Notes under the pieces: generated by a model | Seen by the model: only the letters and a program-made list of their open reading frames with translations | Database searches by the model: none | Told to the model about the DNA's origin: nothing | Made by a program: the position numbers and the translations under genes | Shown: piece by piece, positions 25,227 through 36,937 of the stretch | Position numbering within the stretch: the first letter of the stretch is position 1 | Layout of the letters: every line of letters starts with the position of its first letter | DNA from: Phycomyces blakesleeanus NRRL 1555(-) | Lineage: Eukaryota > Mucoromycota > Mucoromycetes > Mucorales > Phycomycetaceae | DNA length: 64,000 nucleotides | NCBI RefSeq assembly: GCF_001638985.1 | Contig: NW_017265141.1 | Location: forward strand, 365,001 to 429,000 | Reading direction: 5' to 3'

Positions 25227-28200
25227 ATGAGTTCAGCATTTTACTCATTTCTCAATTCGATTACAAATTCCATAACTTCTCGATACGAAATCAAATCTCA
25301 GATATCGTCAGTGGGGTTGTGGAAGATATATCTTGGTGTACGAAAAACAACCGGAAAACAAGTGGCAATATTCGTATCCTTTTTGAATAAAAGAAAAAAA
25401 AAGAATACCATACTACTTTAGACGCCTTGATTCTTTTGGGAATTATTTGCAGATTTTTGAAAAGAAAGCACTCGATTCAACATTAAAGCGCGAGAGAGGA
25501 GCATCGAGAAATGATACCGAGAGAGTCTACGAATTACTAAAAAAAGAGGCAAGTGATTCGATTTGCTTGGCAATGATGTCTAGATTCTTGAGTTGCTCAG
25601 CCTAATGTTTCTTTTCATAATAAAGGCTAGCCACTTGGCACGTTTACGACATCCATCTATTCTTGAGGTTGTTGAACCTGTTACAGAATCCCGCTCTTCT
25701 ATTGCTTTTGCCACAGAGCCGCTTTATGGTGCCTTGTCGCATTTAGTAAAAAGCGCTGATAATTATTCATCGCAGTCAGAACAAGAGTTTGAATTGGATG
25801 AATTAGAGGTATTTTTAACTAGTGATATGATCAATTGGTTTACGAATGAGAGAAATGACATATGTGGTGTCTATTAGATACAGAAAGGGTTGCTACAGGT
25901 TGGAAAAGGTCTGCAGTTTCTGAGTGATGCCAAGGTTGTTCATCACAATCTGACACCAGATGCTGTATTTGTTAATTCCAAGGTATGTCTCACCAAGTAG
26001 CTCGTTCCTATAAACATGTGGTTAATATCTTTATGGGGTTTTTTAGGGTGACTGGAAGATTGGAGGGTATTATCTTATACTTCTCTGTATATAACATGTC
26101 TATTTAATTATATTTTACTATATTCTAGGTTGGGATTTGGCATCTTTCTCAACAATACAACGGAATCTTCAGCAGATGGCTATGACTATAATGAGTACAT
26201 ACCTGACCAATGTCAAATAGACCTAGACTATGCAGGCAAGCAAGAGAATAGCTATCCCAAAAAGCACCACTAAAGTACTAAAAAAAGTCTCATCTTCTAA
26301 AATAATAACAAAAATAATTAGCGCCCGAATATGTATTAAATAACGAGATAACTCAGGCCAATGATATATTCTCTCTGGGATGTATTGCTTATGCTGTACA
26401 CAACAAAGGAGTATCGTTACTACAGACCTTTAACAATAGGCGGACTTATGAACGCAAAATACAGGCGATCGAAACATTAGATTTCAGTAAAATGCCTCCA
26501 CATTTACAAGGTAAAGCAAACATAACATAATATATAAAAAAGACACTACTATGACCAGGTATAATATTATGGGTATCTTATGGCTACAATATAAAATAGG
26601 AGTCATCCGCCGTCTTTTAGCTCGGCAGCCTTCGCAACGTCTTACAATTGAAGAGTTCCAAAAGTCGAAATACTTTGATAACTTATTGGTTTCAACTATG
26701 AAGTTTATGGAGAGTTTTCCGGAAAAGACACGCGAAGAAAAGGCACAATTTATGAAGGGCTTGTCGCGTGTATTGAGTCAGTTTCCTAATCGAATATTAA
26801 AACGCAAGGTAATTACAAAAGTTGTATAAATGAAAATGTATTTACTAACATATCTAAATTATTTAGATTCTTCCGTCTCTGATAGAAGAGCTAAAAGACC
26901 ATCAGCTCTTACCATATACTGTGCCAAACATTCTACTCATTACTCAAGAGCTCACACAAGAAGAATTTTGCAGCTTGGTACTGCCTTCCCTGAAACCTGT
27001 GTTTCTTATTAGAGATCCACCACAAAATATGATTGTTCTCTTGGAAAAATTAGATGTATTTCAACAAAAAACTCCAAGAGAAGTATTTAGAGATGGTAGG
27101 TTGGATATACTCATTTATATGGATGGATGAAGTTGTCTAATTTTTATATAGATGTTATGCCTCTTTTGTACGCTTGTTTGGAGTCTCCTGCGCCTTCCGT
27201 ACAAGAAAAAGCTTTACGAATTGTACCTTCTTTATGCGAATCTCTCGATTACACAACAATCAAAAGTTCATTATTTCCCCGAGTCCAGGTATATATAATA
27301 TTATAAGATTTAAAAGGATGAGACTAAATATACATTTGTTGTGTAGGCTTTGTTTGTTCAGACAACTATCTTGTCCGTAAAAGTCAGTACTCTGATCTGC
27401 TTTCACGCCATGATAAAGACCATCGACAAGGTAAAGATAAATAATATCGTTTAAGCGAATCAAATAAGTGACCAATATTTTTTATCGATTATTTAGTTCA
27501 CTATGCAAGAGAAACTGGTCCCAATGCTCAAGAACATAAAAACAAAGGAACCCGCAGTGATGGTACTTGCCAATAAATTTTTCACTTAACGTAATTAACA
27601 TTTTAATATATATTAGCTGGCAACTTTGGCAGTGTATGATGAAATGGGAAATCATTTGGATAAGGAAATTGTTGCTACAGAGATATTGCCACAGCTGTGG
27701 AAAATGAGTTTTGGACCGTTGCTTAATGTTGACCAGGTAGATTCATTGTTAAATAAGCAGAAACGATTATGCTATTTGCTAACAAGGAACGAATATTTTA
27801 CTATACAAGTTTAAGAAATTCATGAAAACTATCCGAGAGTTGACAACACGTGTTGAAGAGTCTCACACTAGACATCTTCAAGAGGTCAAATCCTTGGAAG
27901 ATCAGACTCAAAGTGTGAGTGCAAACAGCGCCCTAGCAAATAATATAAATCATACAGTAGGAGATGAAACAGTTTCGTTCGAGTCTCTTGTGCAAGGAAA
28001 GGCGTTACAACCAGTACAGCAACTTCATTCTATTCAACAAATACAACCAGTCCAGCCCGTGAAAGAAAACAATGATGATATTTTTGGTGCATTTCAGACA
28101 AATGGCAATAGCAACGGAACAGGACTTGGCATTACTCCTACTCCAGTTGCACCAACAAGTTCTGTGTTTTCTGGAAACAGTGGGTGGTCTTCAAACAACA

Positions 28201-28703
28201 ATCAGTCAGGATCAAAAGCATCACAATTTATTGCAACAACCACTTCAAATCATAGACCTTCATCGGTGCCAAAGCCCGCACCTCTTCTTGCCCCATCAGC
28301 ACCCACCTCCAGACCAACGCCTGCTTCATCAAATAATAGCTGGACAATGGCACCACCTCCATCCAACAGAGCACCTCAAAATATCCCCATGCTGTCTGGA
28401 CCATCTTCTTACAACACATCACAGACTACAGTGCCTCCTTTATCCTCTATAGCAAACCTTTCTATTAAGCAACCCAGTGGAGGTTCTAATTATGCAGCAT
28501 TGCAATCTCTTGTTAGTACAGGCAGTGGATCAATGATGCCTTTGATTGCTTCTTCTCCTGTGCCGCAACAATCAAATACAAGTGGAATGGGTCTACTGCA
28601 GCCTATGTCCAGTAGACCAGTTCAATCTAACAGTTCCGTGTCTAATAATGGATCTATTGGACATAAACTTAACAATCTCAATGCATTTGATCCACTTGGT
28701 TAA
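25227..28703 (+). CDS. SCY1-like pseudokinase, SCYL2 type
   Basis: SCYL2 (CVAK104) proteins bind clathrin and adaptors and work in endosome/TGN traffic. Fourteen exons (25227-25373, 25453-25548, 25626-25808, 25878-25982, 26047-26066, 26129-26235, 26322-26510, 26600-26808, 26867-27095, 27152-27288, 27347-27430, 27497-27562, 27617-27736, 27810-28703) give 861 aa in frame. The kinase-like domain keeps ASHLARLRHPSILEVVEP and APEYV, but the VAIK lysine is replaced (GKQVAIF), HRD reads HHN (VVHHNLTPDAVFVNS) and DFG reads GLGFG, so it is a pseudokinase. HEAT-like helices follow (YACLESPAPSVQEKALRIVP), then a low-complexity tail with DDIFGAF and NAFDPLG motifs, of the type that bind adaptors or EH domains. 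Introns 2 and 6 are GC-AG. S. pombe Ppk32 is a likely relative. Confidence 0.92.
25549..25625 (+). other. GC-AG intron in SCYL2 (intron 2)
   Basis: AAAGAG|gcaagt to ...ataaag|GCTAGC, phase 0, joins KKE to ASHLARLRHP. The overlapping GT (GCAA|gtgatt) is out of phase. Confidence 0.85.
26236..26321 (+). other. GC-AG intron in SCYL2 (intron 6)
   Basis: TATGCAG|gcaagc to ...aattag|CGCCCGAA restores YA-APEYV, the conserved APE motif. There is no GT at all between the exon end and the first in-frame stop, so GC is forced. Confidence 0.9.
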
Positions 28704-29861
28704 ATTAGCTCCAACTACGTATAGATACCTTTATTTCTTCTGTAAAATATACATACTAAAAGAACATTACAACCTGTAACTATAATGTTTCTGCTTGAAA
28801 TACAGATAGATTATAAAAACCAGGCAATTGGGAATCCCTTGAGAACGAATGAAAATAAATTGAGATGGAACAACATTAGTATTTAAATAAATAAGTAACG
28901 CTAATTATTCGGACCTGGCGCTTTTCTTTTCGTCCACGACGTTTCTCTGGGACTATGATTATTTAATATCCTCCTTTTTTTATCATTTATTGGTCTCATA
29001 AAAAATGGTTGCTGTCCAGCATTCAGCAATTATACCTGGTTCCTAATGACCCAAAGTAGCTTTATAAGTGAAAGCGATATTACAGAATAAATCATTCAAT
29101 TCATGAATAATACACGGTGCTATTTATATATAGTAAATCTTCAGGCTACATTTAAGTAACAAATATATTACAGTATTATTATGTTTATGTGTAATATACA
29201 CAAATTATACTATTTCTAAGTATCGTGTCCTTATAATTAACGATTGGAGGCGAGAAAAGACCGGTCAATGGCACCCTACTTCAATTCTAAAAACCACAAT
29301 ACATATATTCTCGTCTTTAGGCGCGACAAGGATTGTTGTCTATGTTTCTGTCAATATTATTACAGCATTTGAAACGACTCAAAAGTTTAAAGTTAATTAA
29401 AGCTAAATTGACTTGCTGGTAATATATAATTTCACCATTAACTACCCTGAAAAGTATTATTGAAACAACTGAAGAAAAAACAAACATTGGATTGTAGACA
29501 TAGACGTTATTTTTCAGTGACTCGACTGCTCTTGCTCTTATTTGTGTTGTCGCTGTTGATGTTATTGAAACTGTGAAATAATAAAAAGAGTAAATGACCT
29601 AAAAACTTTATCTCAATAAATTAACATGTACCGGCTACATTATTCTATTAACCTTCGATCCGTTTTCACTTTCCTTTTCTTTTCTCCTTGAGACTTTATT
29701 CACTATTAAATAGTAGCCATATCATTAGAAAAAGTAGACTTCTTATAATTTTTAGGGACAATGAATGTATGAATGTTTAACGAAATCATATTTGGGCTGT
29801 CATTACTTGAATAATTAGGCCAATCAAAACCAATCAAAGGTTAACCTTATTTAACTAGATA

Positions 29862-30253
29862 TTTTGTAAAATATTCATTATTAAACAACAGGTCAGCACA
29901 AATAAACATAAGGTAACATCTTTTACTTTTATTTTCGTCGTCGTCGCTATCGTCGCTATCGTTGTTATTGTCATTATTTTTATCATTCTCTCTGTACCCG
30001 TCTTCTCTGTCTTCTTCGTTACTATCCTTATCAGCTGTTTCTCTTCTTCCACTAAAGATACAATCCGTAACATCTTCTCGAGTGTCAGAAACAATCTGAA
30101 TAAAAAGTAACTCATCTTGACTTTTCGATCAAGAGACTGACGCTGTGCTATACTTTGCTTTTTTTCTCTTCTTTTTCACCAAATAACTGTATAAGCTTAT
30201 GTATCGTGTCCTGCTTTTTTTTTCTGCTTCATTTCTCTCCTTAATACTGAACA
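29862..30253 (-). pseudogene. Decayed coding frame with lysine-rich then acidic composition
   Basis: One minus-strand frame stays open for about 390 bp except for a single TGA near 30129. It reads KERNEAEKKSRTRYISLYSY and a lysine-rich stretch, then after the stop QDELLFIQIVSDTREDVTDC, IFSGRRETADKDSNEEDRED and an Asp/Asn/Ser-rich acidic run. Alternatively tttattcag near 30096 is a real acceptor and the acidic part is an exon of an undetected gene; a further short exon (TNKSKSSRVTEK-stop) could lie near 29515-29570. No family recognised. Confidence 0.3.
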
Positions 30254-30279
30254 CATGATTATTTCAACCATACATTAAC

Positions 30280-30520
30280 TTTCCTCGGCAGTACTAACAC
30301 ATTTTATTAAAGATTGGATGCCTCCTTCATTGACAGCTTGTTTCTAGTGTTAGGCAAATAACACTGGTCGATTTGCTTTAAGCATGATATACATGCCCGA
30401 ATATTTTCAAGTCCGGACTTTGGGATGGCTACTAGTCAAAGCATTTGAGTTCTCTATGGGGTTTCCAAACAAGCTGTGTACATGACCCAGTATAGCAGCT
30501 AGCACTATCTTCTTAAAAAT
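30280..30520 (-). mobile_element. Degenerate Tc1/mariner-type transposase fragment
   Basis: On the minus strand near 30409-30429 the frame reads PSQSPDL, the highly conserved block around the second catalytic Asp of Tc1/mariner transposases (usually W-P-S-Q-S-P-D-L-N-P-I-E). Upstream in the same frame comes RELKCFD followed by two TAG stops where the conserved Trp is expected. Downstream the similarity jumps between frames: KIFGHVYHA, then LKQIDQCYLPNTRNKL, then EGGIQSLIKC, the order seen in the C-terminus of this family. Multiple frameshifts and stops show an old dead copy; I found no clear terminal inverted repeats. Confidence 0.6.
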
Positions 30521-30850
30521 ATAAATGTCCAGTTTATTAGAATGATTTGTTCATTGTGATATGTAAAAGGAAAAGTGAACATATCTTAATTACAGTATAC
30601 CGTCACTGTCTATTTCACGTAATCGCTTATCGTGTAATAGAACGTCTTTGACCTTCACTACATATTTTTTTTTTAAAAAAGGGGGATGGTCTGAAATTCA
30701 ACCGAAAAAAAAAACTATAACTTGACAGTTTGTTCGGAGGTGAAAATCCGACCTTTGGGGCTCCGTGGCTTATCAGGGCTTTCCTGCCCTGTGTTAGTTT
30801 TATGCTGTTTGTAGTGCATTGTCATTAGAAGCACCCTTACAATCTTGACA

Positions 30851-31997
30851 ATGGCACAACCTTTTGCTCGAAAACTTCTTGTAGTTGGTGGGAGCGGATT
30901 CTTGGGTATGTATAGAAAAGTGCAATTATGCGTTTAAATTGTCAGTAATGTACCAAACTCATTTTATCCAAACCCGTCATTGCTTATGCTAGGTCAGAGT
31001 GTTTGTCAAATGGCAGTTAGAAAAGGGTGGGAGACGATCAGTTTAAGGTGAATTATGAATTTGCTCTTGATAATATTACGTATTGTGTATGTAAACTGAC
31101 GCGTGGGGGCTTGTATGTATTCGATATCAGTCGGAGAGGGGAGCCTATTTCTTTCAGCGAAAAAGGAAGGCCTGAATGGGCAGAAAATGTGAAGTGGGCG
31201 TCTGGAAATTCATTGGAGCCGAACACATTTAAAGATGTGCTTCATGGTGTTACTGATGTGGTTCACACAGTTGGGATACTTTTAGAAAGTGATTACAAGG
31301 CTGTAATTCAAGCAAAGACAACATGTGATGCAGCCAAGGGAGTAGCAAATGTATTGGCTGAGGTAGCTGGTATGAAAGACGATGGGAATCCTCTGGATCC
31401 TAAAAACCAACAAAGAGCAGGATCTGCGACATATGAAACTATGAACAGGGATACAGGTACGAACGCCCAAATGATTCATGCTATATCTGATCTGTTGTAT
31501 AGCCATTTCTGTTGCCAAAGAGGTCATGAGACTGCCTTCCCTGGATTCCTTTGTATACATATCTGCTTCTGATGTATTTCCACTGGTCAATCCTCGCTAC
31601 ATAACAACCAAACGTGAAGCCGAATCCTTTTTACTTTCTCACCGTAGTATACGCTCAATTGTCCTTCGACCAGGTAAGAAAACTCAATGAAGAAAGCTCA
31701 CTTTTTCACGAGATAGACTACAGTTCTCGATTAATATTATTGTCATCATGCCTAGGGTTCATGTACAGTGACCAGCGACCAGCAGCAGCCTTTATGGCAA
31801 CAAATCTTCAACTAGTTAACACAATCACTAGCCCTATTTCAAAGGGATTAAGAAGTCTGCCATTCGGAAAAGTGCTTACTACACCACCTCTCCACATTAA
31901 CACAGTAGCAGCAGCGGTTATATCTAGTATTGAGAACTCTGAAACTAAAGGCATTTTTGATGTTCAAAGTATTCAAGAGATGGCAGTTCGATACTAA
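30851..31997 (+). CDS. COQ11: Atypical SDR-family mitochondrial protein, Coq11-like
   Basis: Coq11 (yeast YLR290C) is an atypical short-chain dehydrogenase/reductase associated with the mitochondrial CoQ synthome. Five exons (30851-30905, 30993-31047, 31131-31456, 31503-31673, 31756-31997) give 282 aa in frame. The N-terminus has the NAD(P)-binding motif KLLVVGGSGFLGQSVCQMAV with SRRGEP after the second strand. Further on are DVVHTVGILLESDYK, SFVYISASDVFPL, RYITTKREAESFLL (a Y-x(3)-K pattern) and IVLRPGFMYSDQRP, all in the order of Coq11/NDUFA9-type atypical SDRs. There is no fused Coq10 domain. The function is inferred from family resemblance. Confidence 0.85.
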
Positions 31998-33124
31998 ACT
32001 TATATATTGTGATATGCATCTAAACCTAACTAAGTCTATAAATAAGTAAAGGTTGAACTGGTGCCTACATGCAAATGATCCCAGAATACGTAATTGTAGC
32101 TTTAGATTCTCAGTATATTATTAATATACACATTATGCCTTGAAAATTTCTTTTTTTCTCTTGTACGTATAACTCTTGCTTATTGTATAAATGACTATCT
32201 ACTGTAAAAGAGAATGTTTAATATGTTTAGCTAATGATTATTAGCTAATACTCTCATGTATGAGTAAATATAAAATGAAGCTTATATTAAAGGAAACCCC
32301 CAGATTTGAACATTTGCCAATAACGCGGAAATACGCCGTCTAATAAGCTATTACGCTTAAATCAATAATACTATGTGGACATTTAGCCAAATATTAATTA
32401 ATATTGTCTTATATTTGTAAGGCGTTCAGACTCTTTTAGCTAAGATTCTTGATCCAAATTATGAAGCTATATGGTTATTGTTTAGTTAATGTGTACATTA
32501 CAATTAGTATCCTTAAGAATATCCTATCCTTGACGATAACAAATCTTTTTTAAGCAATATTTGTTTTACCGATTAAGAACAGGTGAAACATGAAAAGCCT
32601 GGTGTAGTTGTGGTGCATTTAACAACTATTAGTATAAACAAAAGGATTAACAAAGGTTTCTATGCGGAGTCTCCAATATTATTTTACGCCATAATATATC
32701 TAAGGCAGTAATGAAACTAGGGGTTAGTCAGGCAAATAAAATTTCTAAAAAAAAACAAAATTCTGCACAAATAGCTGTACCCACAAGCCTTTTTATTATT
32801 GTTATTAATATTCCAATCCAACAACGGCAGCCATCAAAACTTACCCTAGTAATATGAGTATAAAATTCAATTACAGTACACTTTATTATGCAGAAAGAGA
32901 GTAAACAGAAGGCATTATAGAGTTTTGCCTGCGCTTTTACTTTCTAATTTGTAGTTTTTGTATCACTATTGGTTACAGGCATTTTTGGGTCAGTAATTTT
33001 TTCTTCAAGGGTTAAGGGGTTAGTTTTATTGGATTTATTGAGTAAAGTGGAAAGTCAGAAAGGTATAAAAGCTACTCTACTAAAACGTGTCGATTGAATA
33101 GTATTCGTATTTTGGATAATTATA
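31998..33124. other. 1.1 kb AT-rich intergenic region
   Basis: Lies between COQ11 and the aminotransferase, both plus strand. Apart from the TATA-like box near its right end, nothing was recognised; no long open frame. Confidence 0.7.
33063..33070 (+). promoter_or_regulatory. TATA-like box upstream of the aminotransferase
   Basis: TATAAAAG about 55 bp before the ATG at 33125, in a sensible place for a core promoter with a short leader. AT-rich flanks make chance matches common, but this one has the full consensus and a GC-containing context. Confidence 0.5.
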
Positions 33125-34697
33125 ATGTCTCTCTCAGAAAATCTTGCACAGTTTGGTATTCAGCACATTACCAGAGGTGCAGTTCGTTCCACAGATCTCG
33201 TTATTTGTAGAGGAAGTGGAATCTATGTATGGACTGTTGATGGAAAGAAGTACCTCGATCTCTCCACCGGCTATGGAGTCACCAATACTGGTAAGAACTT
33301 CTACTCCCACTACTATCACTACTAATCTAAAAAGATAAAACACCAAATAATTCAAACGTTTAAAATAATTATAGGACACTGTCATCCTACTGTTGTTAAA
33401 GCGGTTCAAGAGCAGGCTGCAAATATACCACATGCCCAGATGAACATGTTTTTTCACAAGCCAATGCTTGATCTAATTGAAAACTTAAAGCCTAAGCTTC
33501 CGTCTCCCAAGTTCAACAGCTTTTCTTTCTGGAACTCTGGGTCAGAAGCTGTAGAGGCATCCATCAAACTGGCCAGACATGCAACAAAGAAGTACAACAT
33601 TGTTGTATTTCAGGGAGCATACCACGGCAGCACATACGGAGCAGCATCTTTGAACAGCTCGAACAGCCAATTCTCTGCTGGTTATGGCCCTCTTATGGCT
33701 GGTGTTCATGTAGCACCTTATCCTTACTATCAAAAAACGCCTGGCTATATTTCTGACCCCACCACATTTACTCCAGAACGGTGCGGCGAAGATGCTCTCT
33801 GTCAGTTGGAGACTCTTTTCAAGCAACGTGTTGCTCCAACAGATACTGCTGCAATCCTAATTGAACCTATCCAGGGTGAAGGTGGTTACGTTGTACCACC
33901 AAAAGGTACTTTGTTTTTTTGGTTAATTTCCCACAATTCAAAAAAAACCAATATTTCGAGATTTTAACATCAATCCGGTTCTTCTTTTAACATCAAAAAA
34001 GGCTATATGGAAGGTGTTAGAGCTATATGTGATAAGTATGATATCTTGATGATTTGTGATGAGGTTCAGTCTGGTTTTGGGCGTACTGGTAAAATGTTTG
34101 CCATTGAGCACACTTCCGTTCTTCCGGACATAATGATCTTGGCAAAGGGAATCGCTTCTGGTTATCCTTTATCCTGTATTGTTTCTGATAAATCCTTAAT
34201 GGACTGCCAGCCAGTTGCAACCATGGTCGGTACATACGGTGGAAATGCTATTTCATGTGCAGCTGCAAATGCAACTCTTCGTGTATTTGATGAGGAAAAC
34301 TTACTGGAGAATTGCAACGAAAGGTATGTTTCTTTAACATTTAGGCTTTTAAAAAACAGTAGAATACAAGCTAAATTCTTATACATATATATATAGATCC
34401 AAGCAGTTCTTTTCAGGATTCCTTACAAATCTTCCTGCAGCATTGCCTGAAGGTGCCACAGTAGATGTGCGTGGTAGAGGTCTAATGATTGGTATTGAAT
34501 TCCTTGGAGTTCCTGCTGGATTTGCAGAGTCCGTGCGCATGGAGGCCCTCAGACTTGATACCATTGTTCTTAGAGCGTCCATTTACGAAACTCTCAGAAT
34601 TGTCCCCCCACTCAATATCACTAAGGAAGAGGCGGATTTGGCTATCCAGCGTGTTACGGAAGCAGTTGCTGCTGCCACAAAAAATATCAAGGCTTAA
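33125..34697 (+). CDS. Class-III PLP-dependent aminotransferase (4-aminobutyrate aminotransferase-like)
   Basis: Transfers an amino group from an omega-amino acid to a keto acid using pyridoxal phosphate. Four exons (33125-33290, 33375-33905, 34002-34323, 34397-34697) give 439 aa in frame, normal for the class. Seen in order: YLDLSTGYGVTNTGHCHP; FWNSGSEAVEASIKLARHAT (cofactor phosphate region); VVFQGAYHGSTYGA; AAILIEPIQGEGGYVVPPKG; ICDEVQSGFGRTGKMFA with the PLP-contacting Asp; and ILAKGIASGYPLSCIV, whose Lys would form the Schiff base. The absence of an obvious mitochondrial presequence suggests a cytosolic enzyme. The substrate (GABA, ornithine, alanine-glyoxylate or other) cannot be fixed from sequence alone. 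Confidence 0.9.
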
Positions 34698-36937
34698 AAG
34701 CAAATATACATAGTCTTTAATAAATTTAATAATTTTATTGTATCCAATAATAACTGTCCTCCTTAGGCAATCAAGGCACATTAGTTTATTATTTGAATAA
34801 ACAAATACAAGATATCTTTCTTATTTTCGCCCGACTTTGTTTTTTTTGTTAGGAGCTCATAGCCATTTACTTTTTGAATATCTAATAAGCACATGCCCTT
34901 ACGTTTTATTACTATTAAAAGAATTCAGTTTAAATGAGAGGGAAAAAATTAACAGTATACTGCAGAATAACATTATCATTAAAGTACAGGTGCAGGAAAC
35001 TATCATATTTTTTTTTATGCCAGGACTTTGGTTTTTTTTATAACAAGAACCTGATATGTTGTATTAAGTTTAGGTTGTGTACAAGATAATATTTGGGATA
35101 ATAACTTGGTGTGTTTTTATAAAAAATCATACTTTTTATCAGTAACAATCTAAACCAAAATGTACCGAGCAAAAAAAAGAAAAAGAAAAGAAACCTCTTT
35201 TGTATGCATATTAGTCTTACAATATTAATAGTGCAGCTTTGAATATAAGGGAGAATTAGTAAATATTCTTGAAGAAATGGTGTAAATAATGAATAAAGAG
35301 GTTTTTAAGCAAGTCAAAATTAATAGCTATAGTCAAAATCTCTCCCTCATTAGGAATCCCAGAATATAATTGCCTACTTTCAATTATACCAGGTCAGGAA
35401 CCCTCAATTTGGAGTGAAAGATTAGAATACAGTAGTTTGTTAATCAAAGCTTTGTTCTGGAGGGCGGTCATATTACTGCAAAATGTTTCTGTTAAGAGTG
35501 ATAAATATATATATATATTTATGTAAGTAGATCACACGACAATATTAAAGCAAGGCATTTACTGAAAAAAAAAAAGAGTATCTGGACTTTTAAAATATCT
35601 CATCTTCCATGATTTTTATTGCATTTAATAAAGTATTCAATAAACCAAAGCAAAGTAAGATAGTAATAATAGCTTTTTATTGACTTTAGGCCAGGGTTGC
35701 TCTATTTGCAATCCAAAATACGTATAAAATCTTTCGCTTGTTTTATTCTCATTCGCCGTATTATAAAGTATAATATAATTTTCTTCAAGATAACGTTTCA
35801 AATATATTAAGTGCGTTTAAGACAAAAATAAATGTACAATGTAAGGTTACTTTAGGAATTTATACTGAATATTAAGCATGCGCGCTCCCTTTTTTTTGCT
35901 TTACACATCTTGGCTTTATTAATCGGATAATATTCAAGAAATATTAGAAACTTAAATCTGCATAATTTGCTCTAACTATCGAAATTATGAAAAAGAAAGA
36001 TTGGTATATATTATTTAATAGTAAAGTAATTATCGATATATGTATGTCTGGTTGTTAATTAGAGTAGCATAGTGCTGTTGTAAACTATTGGTTAAAACTA
36101 AATTGTCATCAGTTTAATTTGCATGATATGTAATGACAAATTAATGTTAATAATCAAGGAATACTATGTATACATTGATCTTCGACATTAAAGTCTTTAT
36201 AATCTCAGGGACAAAAGCAAAATAAATAAGAAAAGAAAACAATGGAAAAGATATGGAATCAAGATACTGAAAGTCAGATAACCTTTTCTGAACAATATAT
36301 TCCACCTAGGTGTATATAATATGGTTTAAAGAATTTGACTCTAGTATTAATGAGACTGATTCTGATAAGCATGAGTTCAAAGTATCAAAAGTTGTTCTTT
36401 TTTCTGTTGTGTAAATTTGCAGTCATTTCATATATGTACATCGCTGATAAAAATCTGCTGAGGACATTGATATAAGCAAAGTAAATCGTAAACCTTGCTG
36501 TTTATGGTCATGCATTGAAGCTGGTATTTTTAATACAAGCAGTAATAGTGTTTTATGATTATTTATTTAAAACAGTAATATATCTTATGTGTATGCAACC
36601 AGACTGTTTGATAAAGATTCTGATCTATCTAATATTATAAAGAGGTTTTACCAGGTTTAACTGTACCGATTACCATATTGTATCATGGTTTAGCCGTATT
36701 TGAGAATTAAAAATACTAATTTGTCAATAAGAAATGACGGCTGGCTTTATTTTTGGTGCGTACAGAAACCCATGAACAAAAAGTATAAAATATAAAGTAA
36801 ATCGCGCTACTAAACAAGCGATAAAGAACGAGGTTTGGGGATGACAAAGCCCCGATAAAGACACGTGACACAATGCAACTTCTTTATAACATCAACCATC
36901 GTTGACATTGTCTCGTTGCATTCCATCATCATCAATC
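34698..36937. other. 2.2 kb gene-poor AT-rich region
   Basis: Between the aminotransferase and the saccharopine dehydrogenase-like gene, both plus strand. The longest frame (34837-35043) is low-complexity, hydrophobic and lacks splice context. AT runs near 35505. No gene recognised. Confidence 0.65.

Larger units (their letters stand above)
28704..30850. other. 2.1 kb gene-poor region with coding relics
   Basis: Between SCYL2 and COQ11, both on the plus strand. Contains minus-strand relics (29862-30253 and 30280-30520, listed separately), a T-run/A-run junction near 30664-30684, and the COQ11 promoter at the right end. No intact gene seen. Confidence 0.6.

Noticed and set aside
34837..35043. 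68-codon hydrophobic frame in the spacer after the aminotransferase
   Set aside because: Low complexity, non-ATG start likely, no splice signals; consistent with random AT-rich sequence.
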